Below the pieces are notes generated by a model. That model was not told where the DNA came from. It made no database searches and saw nothing but the letters and a program-made list of their open reading frames with translations. A stretch of 5,569 bases of DNA from Caldifarciminota bacterium (GTDB taxonomy: Bacteria > Hydrothermota > Tepidihabitantia > Tepidihabitantales > JAOUPE01): the NCBI GenBank assembly GCA_029880025.1, contig JAOUPE010000117.1, positions 1-5,569 of the forward strand, read 5' to 3'. Every line of letters begins with the position of its first letter. Position 1 is the first letter of the stretch. Below are positions 1 to 5,569 of the stretch, in pieces. The position numbers and the translations under genes are program-made.

Positions 1-359
1 AATTTCTTGCGTGTGGTTAAATATCGCGCCATCGCTAAAACTAAACCAATTTTAGCGAACTCCGAGGGTTGGAAACTGATAATACCAAAATCAAACCAGC
101 GTTTTGCCCCAACCCCTGAGCCAAAGGCTAAAAGCAATAATAGTAAAACTAGGCTGAAAATAAATAGAGGATAAGCCACATAATAAAGCAGTCGCTGCGG
201 CACATTGTAAGCAAGAATTAAACCGATTACGGCAATCGGCACCCAGATTATCTGCCGCAATAAGAAATATGTTCCGCCCGCACTGTATATGACCACAAGT
301 CCGATAATCGTTAAAACCGAAACGGCAATAATAATCAACCAATCAAGCTTAGGACGCAT
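1..359 (-). CDS. rodA: RodA, SEDS-family peptidoglycan glycosyltransferase (N-terminal part, cut by window edge)
   Basis: RodA polymerises lipid II into glycan strands in the inner membrane as partner of PBP2 in side-wall synthesis. The minus-strand frame from ATG at 359-357 stays open for 119 codons to the window edge, so the C-terminal two thirds or so is missing. The start MRPKLDWLIII is typical of RodA (a DW pair just before the first membrane helix). Hydrophobic helices are visible at about residues 7-26, 36-52 and 57-79. Residues 84-104 carry the SEDS signature GAKRWFDFGIISFQPSEFAKI-like block (key residues G84, A85, R87, W88, Q97, P98, S99, E100, K103). The gene starts 16 bases after the mrdA stop, with no obvious Shine-Dalgarno site in the A+T-rich gap. 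FtsW is the main alternative, but the position directly after mrdA favours RodA. The catalytic Asp region lies outside the window and cannot be checked. Confidence 0.93.
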   Translation of the reverse strand, partial: MRPKLDWLIIIAVSVLTIIGLVVIYSAGGTYFLLRQIIWVPIAVIGLILAYNVPQRLLYYVAYPLFIFSLVLLLLLLAFGSGVGAKRWFDFGIISFQPSEFAKIGLVLAMARYLTTRKK

Positions 360-375
360 AATTAAACATCAAGTT

Positions 376-2151
376 TTAATTTCTAGGGTTTTGTATAATA
401 GAATCTTGGACTAGCTTAAAATTTATCGAATCGTTTAGTTGAAAATACCTGCGAAAGAGTTCTCTCGCAATCGGTGCCGACACCGCACCACCTTTGCCCG
501 CATTTTCTACAATTATACAGAACAGAACTTTGGGTTGGGGATTACCCGCATAACCAACAAACCAGGCATGGTCTTCACCAAACGGATTCTGTGCCGTACC
601 GGTCTTCCCGGCAATTACTATCTCTTCGACTTTTGCCGCTGCACCAGTACCGCGTTCTACTGCATAGAAGAGTGCTTGCTTGATTATTTCAATATTTCTG
701 GGAGATATCGGTATTTGCTGTTTTTGTTCTTGATAGAATTTTATTGTTTTATCTTTAATGACAACCTCTTTCAGTAAATGGGGAACGAAAAATTCTCCGT
801 TACCTGCTATCATCGCATAAAAGTTTGCCAATTGTAATGGTGTGACCAAAATTTCGCCTTGCCCGATTCCCAGATTTAATAGAATGCCTTTGGTCCAACG
901 ATTCTTGCCATAACGTTGTCCAAGATAGGTTCGGGTCGGAATTAAACCTTTATTCTCCTCTGGAATATCAATCCCGGTTGGCATACCAAAACCACACTTT
1001 AGGGCGGTCTGGGTGATTAAATCCAGACCAACCCTTAAACCGGTCTGATAGAAATAGATGTTGCAGGATTGACTTATCGCATCAATTAAATTCAGTCGAC
1101 CATGAGCGGTCCAACATTTGAAGGTCCTATTACCAAAAGGATATTTACCAGTACAGGAATGAAAAAGTGTCGATTTGTTAAGGATTCGGTTTTCCAGACC
1201 AGCCAAGGCTACGCAAGGTTTAAAGGTTGAACCCGGTGGGTAACCGCTCATCGTCACCCGATTGAAAAATGGTTTCGCCCGGTCATTCACTAATTTTTTC
1301 CATTCCCCAGCCGGTAACGGTCCCAAAAGAATATTGGGGTCAAAACTCGGTTTTGAGATAAAACAGATTATTCCCCCATCATTCAGGTCAATACCGACAA
1401 TTGCTGCCTGTCGGTAGCCTTTCAAAATTTGATAAGCTAATCTCTGAACCGAAGCATTTAAAGTCAGATAGAGGTCATAACCAGCTCGAGTCGGAATTGG
1501 GCGTTTCTCGTATAGTTGACCAACCTCCTGTCCGCGCGCGTCAACCTCAATAAATTTCATCCCATCATAACCACGAAGATAATTTTCATACTGGGCTTCG
1601 ACCCCAGAACGTCCAATACAATTGGAAAGGTTATAAGTTGAATCCTTTTTCATTTCATCTTCTCTAATTTCATTAACATAACCAAGAACATGGCTGAAGG
1701 TATCGGCAAAAGGATAATAGCGTAGGGGCTCGACCTCGACCGAAACTCCTGCCAATTGTGATGAGCTCTCTTCGATTTTTGCCACTAAATCCAATGTGAT
1801 ATCCCGTTTAATTTTGATTGGCTGGGTCAGTCGTCGATTCCGTTCAACTCTTTGCCAGATCTCAACGAAAGGAATATTGATAATTGAAGAAAGTTTCTCA
1901 ATACCGGCTTCGTCAGTTTCGGCTGGGATGACCAAGACCGAGAAAGCCGGACGAGTCGACGCCAGCAGAACTCCGTTGCGGTCAAAAATTCTGCCTCTGG
2001 ACCCAGGTATTGTTATAGCTCGAATACGATTCATTTCGCCTAAGCGATAATACCGAGCGCCCGAAATTACTTGAAATTGAAAAAGCCGAACAATGATTAG
2101 AAGAAACAAAAAACTACCAACTCCGGTAAGAATTTTTAAGCGGGTTTCCAT
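376..2151 (-). CDS. mrdA: Penicillin-binding protein 2 (elongasome D,D-transpeptidase)
   Basis: This class B PBP cross-links new peptidoglycan during elongation, anchored in the inner membrane and paired with RodA. From the ATG at 2151 the protein has 591 residues, close to the family norm. It has a short cytoplasmic start and one membrane anchor (about 8-26). The pedestal domain begins with the conserved GRIFDRNGVLLA block (53-64) and contains a GRSGVE motif (about 180-185). The transpeptidase domain has the catalytic S308-T-F-K311 in YPPGSTFKP, then S362-C-N364, and K516-T-G-T in AGKTGTAQ. All three motifs are intact, so the enzyme should be active and beta-lactam sensitive in principle. 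The Cys pair in the CTGKYPFGNRTFKCW segment is common in PBP2. A TTG at 2160 in the same frame would add three residues; I prefer ATG, but neither has a clear Shine-Dalgarno site. The gene overlaps the end of mreD by 16 bases, suggesting translational coupling. Confidence 0.95.
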   Translation of the reverse strand: METRLKILTGVGSFLFLLIIVRLFQFQVISGARYYRLGEMNRIRAITIPGSRGRIFDRNGVLLASTRPAFSVLVIPAETDEAGIEKLSSIINIPFVEIWQRVERNRRLTQPIKIKRDITLDLVAKIEESSSQLAGVSVEVEPLRYYPFADTFSHVLGYVNEIREDEMKKDSTYNLSNCIGRSGVEAQYENYLRGYDGMKFIEVDARGQEVGQLYEKRPIPTRAGYDLYLTLNASVQRLAYQILKGYRQAAIVGIDLNDGGIICFISKPSFDPNILLGPLPAGEWKKLVNDRAKPFFNRVTMSGYPPGSTFKPCVALAGLENRILNKSTLFHSCTGKYPFGNRTFKCWTAHGRLNLIDAISQSCNIYFYQTGLRVGLDLITQTALKCGFGMPTGIDIPEENKGLIPTRTYLGQRYGKNRWTKGILLNLGIGQGEILVTPLQLANFYAMIAGNGEFFVPHLLKEVVIKDKTIKFYQEQKQQIPISPRNIEIIKQALFYAVERGTGAAAKVEEIVIAGKTGTAQNPFGEDHAWFVGYAGNPQPKVLFCIIVENAGKGGAVSAPIARELFRRYFQLNDSINFKLVQDSIIQNPRN

Positions 2152-2582
2152 TGGTTGCAAAAAAGACGATGGATTAGACTATGTAAAGGTATGACTAAAA
2201 TTAAAATTATTAAACTGGCTACAATAATCTCGATTAACGGGGGCGTTGCATTAAGTAAGACAAAGGCTAAAAAGTATCTAAGAACCAGGGTTAGCCCAAG
2301 CAGAATGAAAAGGTATCGACCACCATGATAAATATATCCCTGCAAAGCGCTTACCCCAAATCCCACCACCAAACAAATTATCAGATTAAAACCGAAGGTT
2401 TTGGGATTAATCAAATCAAGGCAAAAACCAGCGAATAAACCCAAAATTAAAACCATGCCCTTTTGTTCATAAAGAGCAAAAATAACGAGTAATAATAATA
2501 CGAGTTCGGGAGTAAAGCGCTTAATTGCAGTTTGGATAAGAAATGCAAAATAAATAAAAAGTAAGGTCAAAAATATTCTCAT
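2136..2582 (-). CDS. mreD: Rod shape-determining protein MreD
   Basis: MreD is a small inner-membrane subunit of the elongasome that binds MreC. The 148-residue length is within the usual range of about 150-170. The protein is almost wholly hydrophobic, with roughly five or six membrane segments (about 3-20, 27-38, 43-58, 65-80, 90-110, 116-135). The best family marker is the GLFAGFCLDLINPKTFGFN segment at 48-66, matching the MreD pattern of a Gly-rich helix, an Asp-Leu pair and then a Gly-rich turn (key residues G48, G52, D56, G64). Its ATG shares four bases (ATGA, 2579-2582) with the mreC stop codon, a classic coupled junction that fixes the start. Primary sequence conservation in this family is weak, so the call rests on this motif together with its position between mreC and mrdA. 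Confidence 0.92.
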   Translation of the reverse strand: MRIFLTLLFIYFAFLIQTAIKRFTPELVLLLLVIFALYEQKGMVLILGLFAGFCLDLINPKTFGFNLIICLVVGFGVSALQGYIYHGGRYLFILLGLTLVLRYFLAFVLLNATPPLIEIIVASLIILILVIPLHSLIHRLFCNQWKPA

Positions 2583-3511
2583 CTCAGCTTTATCTCAAAT
2601 GGCGGCTCAATTTTTAACTCTTCCAAAATCTTTTCCCATTCGGTTTGAATCTCTTTTGTTTTAGTTTTAATCTTTAGTTGTTCTGTTTTCTTTTCACCGG
2701 TAATAACATATACTGCCTCGATTGCGTAAATATTAACAAATGGTTTAATTATGATATCCTTAAATAATCTTTGGGCAAGATTATCAATTTTGGTGACCGT
2801 GCCAATTAAAAGCCCCTTAGTGAACACCCCGCCCGTTCCCGAACTGATTATTGTATCACCAATCTGAATATCGGCTTCTGGCAAAATATAGTTCATTTTC
2901 AATTGGTTTGTCTTAAAGGCAGTTACTATTCCAGTCACCCGACTGCGCTGGTCAAGTGCAGCAATTTTCGAATCCCGGCTGAGCATCGTTTCGACCAAGG
3001 ATTGTAAAGGAGAAGTTTGAATCACTTTACCGACAACTCCGGATTCGGTTATTACCGGCATATTAACCCGGATACCGGCTGGTTCGCCCCGGTCAAGCAA
3101 AAGAAAGCACAACATAGTCTCATGGTCGCGACCAATGATTTGTGCTCTTTGCAACGATAATTCAGGCATTTTTAACTCATTGCTTTTACTCTGTAAAATT
3201 TCCTTCAATGCCGCATTTTCAATTTGGAGTTGGGTCGCCAGTAAAGAAAGTCTTTTGTTTTCTTGGTTGAGACTATGGATATCGGTAAAGAAACTTAGAG
3301 TGATATTGAGTGGTGCAAGTAGAATTGCCCTTGGATATTTCAATAGCCCAAGCTTTATTTCGCCTGGTATAAATAGAAAAATGATGCTGAGCAAAAGGAA
3401 GACTAGAAATAATCGACCCTCTCCGATACGCTTCGCCCACTGAGCCGAAGGGGCATTTCTAAATAAAGATGAGTCGGAATGCCATCGACTATGCTTATGA
3501 TTACGATTCAT
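2579..3511 (-). CDS. mreC: Rod shape-determining protein MreC
   Basis: MreC is a bitopic membrane protein whose periplasmic/extracytoplasmic part activates PBP2-RodA. The 310 residues read in family order: a basic cytoplasmic start (1-32, rich in His, Arg and Lys), one membrane helix (about 33-49), a coiled coil (about 78-112, with LNQENKRLSLLATQLQIENAALK heptads), and two beta-barrel subdomains (about 120-268). The second barrel contains the MreC hallmark GDTIISSGTGGVFTKGLLIGTV-like segment at 218-239 (key residues G218, D219, S224, G225, G227, G233, G237). A charged, probably helical tail follows (about 271-310). The ATG at 3511 has no Shine-Dalgarno site, only an A-rich leader (GTTAAAAAACT). 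The gap to mreB is 35 bases, and the stop overlaps the mreD start by 4 bases. Confidence 0.95.
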   Translation of the reverse strand: MNRNHKHSRWHSDSSLFRNAPSAQWAKRIGEGRLFLVFLLLSIIFLFIPGEIKLGLLKYPRAILLAPLNITLSFFTDIHSLNQENKRLSLLATQLQIENAALKEILQSKSNELKMPELSLQRAQIIGRDHETMLCFLLLDRGEPAGIRVNMPVITESGVVGKVIQTSPLQSLVETMLSRDSKIAALDQRSRVTGIVTAFKTNQLKMNYILPEADIQIGDTIISSGTGGVFTKGLLIGTVTKIDNLAQRLFKDIIIKPFVNIYAIEAVYVITGEKKTEQLKIKTKTKEIQTEWEKILEELKIEPPFEIKLR

Positions 3512-3546
3512 AGTTTTTTAACTGTAATTTAAGTTAGGACTCCGAG

Positions 3547-4590
3547 TTATTTGGTCTTTAACAAGAGTTTTTCGTTACGATTAATATTTTCTAAAACCTT
3601 GCCGGCACCTAATACGACACAATCGGTTGCATTTTGTGCAACATAAACTGGCAGGTTAGTCTCTTCTGCGATAAGTAAGTCAAGACCTTTTAATAATGAA
3701 CCACCCCCTGCCATATAGATTCCACGGTCAACAATATCGGCAGCCAATTCGGGTGGAGTTTTTTCTAAGGCGAGACGAACCGCTTCCACAATCAATGTCA
3801 CCGGTTCCTCTAACGCCTCACGGATTTTAGCACCGGTTATCTTAATCGTCTTAGGAATACCGGAAACCAGGTCTCTACCTTTAACCTCCATCACTTCATC
3901 TTTACCCGTGGCATAAGCCGAACCGATTTTTACTTTTATCATTTCGGCAGTTTGTTCACCAATGATTAGGTTATAATTCTTTTTCACATAATTAATAATC
4001 GCTTCATCCATCTCATCTCCGGCAACCCGGATCGAATTGACAGTAACTACGCCCGAAAGTGCGACTACCGCAATTTCGGTGGTGCCGCCCCCGATATCAA
4101 CAATCATATTACCGGTCGGTGCCTCAACCGGTAAACCAACCCCAATCGCGGCGGCAATCGGTTCTGAAATCAGATGAATCTCGCGTGCCCCGGTTGCTTC
4201 AACCGAATCCCTTACTGCCCGTTTTTCAACTTCAGTTATTCCAGAAGGAACACAAATGATTACTCGCGGACGGACAAATAGTCTTTTCTTCTGAACCATC
4301 GTGATGAACGATTTGAGCATCAATTCAACCGTATCAAAATCGGCAATGACGCCATCTTTCATGGGTCGAATCGCCTTGATACCTTCCGGGGTCCGACCCA
4401 GCATCTTTTTCGCTTCGTTCCCTACGGCTACGACATTATGGTCATTTCCTTCAATCGCAACAATCGATGGTTCATACAACTGTATCCCTTTACCCTTAAC
4501 GTAAATTAAAGTAGTTGAGGTCCCTAAATCAATCGCAACATCGTTGGAAAAGCGTTCGGTGAATCTCCTCAGTAATAGGCCAATCTGCAC
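3547..4590 (-). CDS. mreB: Rod shape-determining protein MreB, actin-like ATPase
   Basis: MreB polymerises on the inner face of the membrane and orients side-wall synthesis. The 347 residues cover the whole actin-like fold. Phosphate-1 is DLGTSTTLIYVKGKG (21-35). VPSGITEVEKRAV lies at 114-126, ISEPIAAAIG at 141-150, phosphate-2 is VDIGGGTTEIAVV (164-176), RVAGDEMDEAI is at 188-198, and the adenosine motif is GIYMAGGGSLLKG (290-302). The phosphate-1 loop reads GTSTT where GTANT is usual. Start: GTG at 4590 gives 15 residues ahead of the conserved ND; the stretch LLLRRFTERF resembles the amphipathic membrane-binding start of other MreB proteins (E. coli begins MLKKFRGMFSND). No ATG or better start lies between GTG and the conserved core. 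A good promoter sits immediately upstream and predicts a leaderless message. It is the first gene of the mreBCD-mrdA-rodA unit. Confidence 0.97.
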   Translation of the reverse strand: MQIGLLLRRFTERFSNDVAIDLGTSTTLIYVKGKGIQLYEPSIVAIEGNDHNVVAVGNEAKKMLGRTPEGIKAIRPMKDGVIADFDTVELMLKSFITMVQKKRLFVRPRVIICVPSGITEVEKRAVRDSVEATGAREIHLISEPIAAAIGVGLPVEAPTGNMIVDIGGGTTEIAVVALSGVVTVNSIRVAGDEMDEAIINYVKKNYNLIIGEQTAEMIKVKIGSAYATGKDEVMEVKGRDLVSGIPKTIKITGAKIREALEEPVTLIVEAVRLALEKTPPELAADIVDRGIYMAGGGSLLKGLDLLIAEETNLPVYVAQNATDCVVLGAGKVLENINRNEKLLLKTK

Positions 4591-4595
4591 AAGTT

Positions 4596-4623
4596 AGCGT
4601 ATCGAGAAATAAAGATTTGTCAA
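4596..4623 (-). promoter_or_regulatory. Predicted sigma70-type promoter for mreB operon
   Basis: On the minus strand a perfect -35 box TTGACA (4623-4618) is followed, after a 16-base spacer, by TACGCT (4601-4596). The latter keeps the most conserved -10 positions (TA at the start, T at the end) but matches TATAAT at only three of six. Five bases then separate it from the mreB GTG, so the transcription start should fall on or within a base or two of the start codon. The strong -35, the position and the lack of any ribosome binding site support each other; the weak -10 keeps confidence moderate. Confidence 0.55.
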
Positions 4624-4644
4624 TAACAAAGTTCTGTATCTTCC

Positions 4645-4673
4645 TTGACTTTTTGAACTTGTGACAATAGAAT
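4645..4673 (+). promoter_or_regulatory. Predicted sigma70-type promoter for trmI
   Basis: TTGACT (4645-4650, five of six to consensus) is followed, after an ideal 17-base spacer, by TAGAAT (4668-4673, five of six). Six bases then lead to the trmI GTG at 4680, so the expected transcription start coincides with the first base of the start codon or lies one or two bases from it. This predicts a leaderless trmI message. The -35 box is separated from that of the opposing mreB promoter by 21 bases, so the two RNA polymerase footprints would overlap. Confidence 0.65.
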
Positions 4674-4679
4674 GGAACG

Positions 4680-5462
4680 GTGCTCAAACCGTCCGATTTA
4701 ATATTACTCTACCATGGCGAGAAAGCGAAGTATCTCTTAACTCTACCTCAAACCGGCAAATTTTCAACCCACAAAGGTGATATTGATTTAACTCGAATCT
4801 TGGGCAAGGAATATGGCGATGCGATAAAGAGCCATACCGGTGACGTCTTTTATATTCTCAAACCGACTTTAGCCGATATGGCGATGAAAGTCCGCCGCAC
4901 AACAACCATTGTTTATCCAAAAGATGCCGGAATGATGCTTTTAAGGACTGCGGTCTTCCCTGGTGCCAAAGTAATTGAAGTAGGTTCCGGCAGTGGTGCC
5001 CTAACTCTAATCTTAGCCAATTTTGTTCGACCCGAAGGTAGGGTCTACAGTTACGAAGTTAGAAAAGAATTCTTAGAAAATGCCAAGGCTAATGTTCGCC
5101 GTTTTGGATTGGAACAATGGGTCGAATTTGTCGAAGCCGATGTGGAAAAACAAGGATTCTTGCATAAAGAAGCAGATGCGATTTTTATTGATTTACCAGA
5201 ACCATGGGGTGTGATTAATTGGGCGCATCAAACCCTAAAAGGTGGACACAGCTTGGTATCACTGAGTCCAAATGTAGAACAGATAAAGAAGACAAAATCG
5301 GTATTAGAATTAGAAGGTTTCACTCGAATTCGAGTAGTCGAATTACTCGAACGAGAATTGCTGGTGCGGCTAACTGGCACCAGACCTAAGGAACGCATGA
5401 TTTCCCATACCGCCTACCTCATTTTTGCCCAGAAAATAAATAAAGTGAATGAATCGAAATAG
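4680..5462 (+). CDS. trmI: tRNA (adenine(58)-N1)-methyltransferase TrmI
   Basis: TrmI uses S-adenosylmethionine to methylate N1 of A58 in the tRNA T-loop, stabilising the tRNA fold; the family enzyme is a cytoplasmic tetramer. The 260 residues are the usual length. A small N-terminal beta domain (1-65) is followed by the family segment TTTIVYPKDAGMMLL (74-88). The Rossmann SAM-binding motif is VIEVGSGSGALTL (98-110), with the acidic ribose-binding region at YSYEVRKEF (123-131). The catalytic DLPEPW motif is at 171-176 (D171). The C-terminal signature RPKERMISHTAYLIFA (235-250) is also present. Everything needed for activity is visible. The start is GTG at 4680; an ATG at 4672 is out of frame. 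No Shine-Dalgarno site is present, and a strong promoter places the RNA start at the GTG. It is divergent from mreB, and no downstream gene is visible. Confidence 0.95.
   Translation: MLKPSDLILLYHGEKAKYLLTLPQTGKFSTHKGDIDLTRILGKEYGDAIKSHTGDVFYILKPTLADMAMKVRRTTTIVYPKDAGMMLLRTAVFPGAKVIEVGSGSGALTLILANFVRPEGRVYSYEVRKEFLENAKANVRRFGLEQWVEFVEADVEKQGFLHKEADAIFIDLPEPWGVINWAHQTLKGGHSLVSLSPNVEQIKKTKSVLELEGFTRIRVVELLERELLVRLTGTRPKERMISHTAYLIFAQKINKVNESK
5322..5351. repeat. Nested palindromes inside trmI
   Basis: A perfect 14-base palindrome, ACTCGAATTCGAGT (5322-5335), overlaps an 8-base inverted repeat, TTCGAGTA (5329-5336) and TACTCGAA (5344-5351), with a 7-base spacer. Both lie in trmI codons for the segment around TRIRVVELLE and do not disturb the reading frame. 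They may be a chance result of codon choice (repeated TCGA words); a role as RNA hairpin or protein site is possible but unsupported. Confidence 0.5.
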
Positions 5463-5569
5463 ATTGTTAAATGCCAAAAATTGGTGGCGGGAATCAAAAT
5501 TAAACACTAAAAACCGTCGGTCGTTGGACGTTAACCGATACGCTTATCGTCCTACGTTTAACGTAAGAC
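5463..5569. other. Non-coding 3' flank of trmI, no gene recognised
   Basis: This 107-base tail after the trmI stop has no convincing coding frame on the plus strand; the only ATG (5471) opens just ten codons. The first half is A-rich. The second half (from about 5514) changes to CGT/ACG-rich sequence packed with inverted repeats. On the minus strand one frame is open from the edge for about 22 codons, which is too short to call a convergent gene. No hairpin followed by a T-run is seen, so a trmI terminator cannot be identified within the window. Confidence 0.6.
5526..5565. repeat. Cluster of overlapping inverted repeats
   Basis: Several self-complementary words are nested here. GGAC (5526-5529) pairs with GTCC (5549-5552), enclosing CGATA (5536-5540) and TATCG (5545-5549) around a CGCT loop. 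ACGTTAA (5528-5534) pairs with TTAACGT (5558-5564). TACGTT-T-AACGTA (5553-5565) is a perfect palindrome around one central base. These pairings are mutually exclusive in part, so alternative folds are possible. The element may continue past the window edge. It could be an intergenic repeat, a hairpin at the end of the trmI transcript, or an operator of the next gene; the sequence does not decide. Confidence 0.5.

Noticed and set aside
91..342. An 83-codon minus-strand frame overlapping the rodA region.
   Set aside because: It is a shifted reading of rodA; the correct frame from ATG 359 gives clear SEDS-family membrane helices and the GAKRWFDFG...QPSE block.
439..777. Plus-strand open frames opposite the 3' part of mrdA (also 474-683 and 1796-2050).
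   Set aside because: They lie antisense to well-supported PBP2 codons, have unlikely compositions and no recognisable protein features.
3135..3443. Plus-strand open frame opposite mreC.
   Set aside because: It is antisense to the MreC membrane helix and coiled coil; no independent support.
4059..4504. Plus-strand open frames opposite mreB.
   Set aside because: They are antisense to highly conserved MreB motifs and lack any family signature.
4564..4570. A GAGGAGA word on the minus strand that looks like a Shine-Dalgarno site inside mreB.
   Set aside because: No in-frame ATG, GTG or TTG follows at a suitable distance before the conserved NDVAIDLG core, so it cannot set the mreB start.
4672..4674. 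ATG just upstream of the trmI GTG as an alternative start.
   Set aside because: It is out of frame with trmI (8 bases before the GTG) and overlaps the predicted -10 box.
5471..5503. Short plus-strand frame (ten codons, MPKIGGGNQN) after trmI.
   Set aside because: Too short, with no ribosome binding site or recognisable feature.
5523..5562. Integron attC-like core words (GTTGGAC as GTTRRRY and GTTTAAC as RYYYAAC).
   Set aside because: The two words come in the wrong order for an attC site on either strand, and no matching partner arm or cassette gene is visible.
5500..5568. C-terminal end of a convergent minus-strand gene (about 22 open codons from the edge).
   Set aside because: A run this short is easily due to chance, and the palindromic composition argues against coding; more sequence to the right would decide.

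Overview
This window carries a bacterial cell-shape (elongasome) gene cluster on the minus strand, read right to left as mreB - mreC - mreD - mrdA (PBP2) - rodA. RodA runs off the left edge. On the plus strand, divergent from mreB, lies a complete tRNA (adenine-58-N1)-methyltransferase gene (trmI). All identifications come from reading the translated sequence; no database search was run.

Layout: 1-359 holds the N-terminal third or so of RodA. 376-2151 is PBP2 with all three penicillin-binding motifs intact. 2136-2582 is MreD and 2579-3511 is MreC. 3547-4590 is MreB. 4591-4679 is an 89-base divergent promoter region. 4680-5462 is TrmI. 5463-5569 is a non-coding tail rich in inverted repeats. 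The five minus-strand genes are packed tightly, with gaps of 35 and 16 bases and overlaps of 4 and 16 bases. They are probably one transcription unit started just upstream of mreB.

How the genes work together: MreB forms membrane-associated actin-like filaments. MreC and MreD link these across the membrane to the RodA glycosyltransferase and the PBP2 transpeptidase, which insert peptidoglycan into the side wall. This gene set indicates a walled, elongated bacterium. TrmI is functionally unrelated; it methylates A58 in the T-loop of tRNA and shares only the promoter region.

Organism: the DNA is moderately A+T-leaning, the genes lack clear Shine-Dalgarno sites, and a TrmI-type enzyme is present (common in thermophiles, actinobacteria and various deep or uncultured lineages). 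A little-studied Gram-negative-type or candidate-phylum bacterium would fit, but this is a guess and the taxon cannot be fixed from the sequence alone.

The most noteworthy signal is the divergent promoter pair. Both sides have good -35 boxes, and both place the expected transcription start on or next to a GTG start codon, which predicts two leaderless mRNAs. I found no evidence of a wholly new multi-gene system here.
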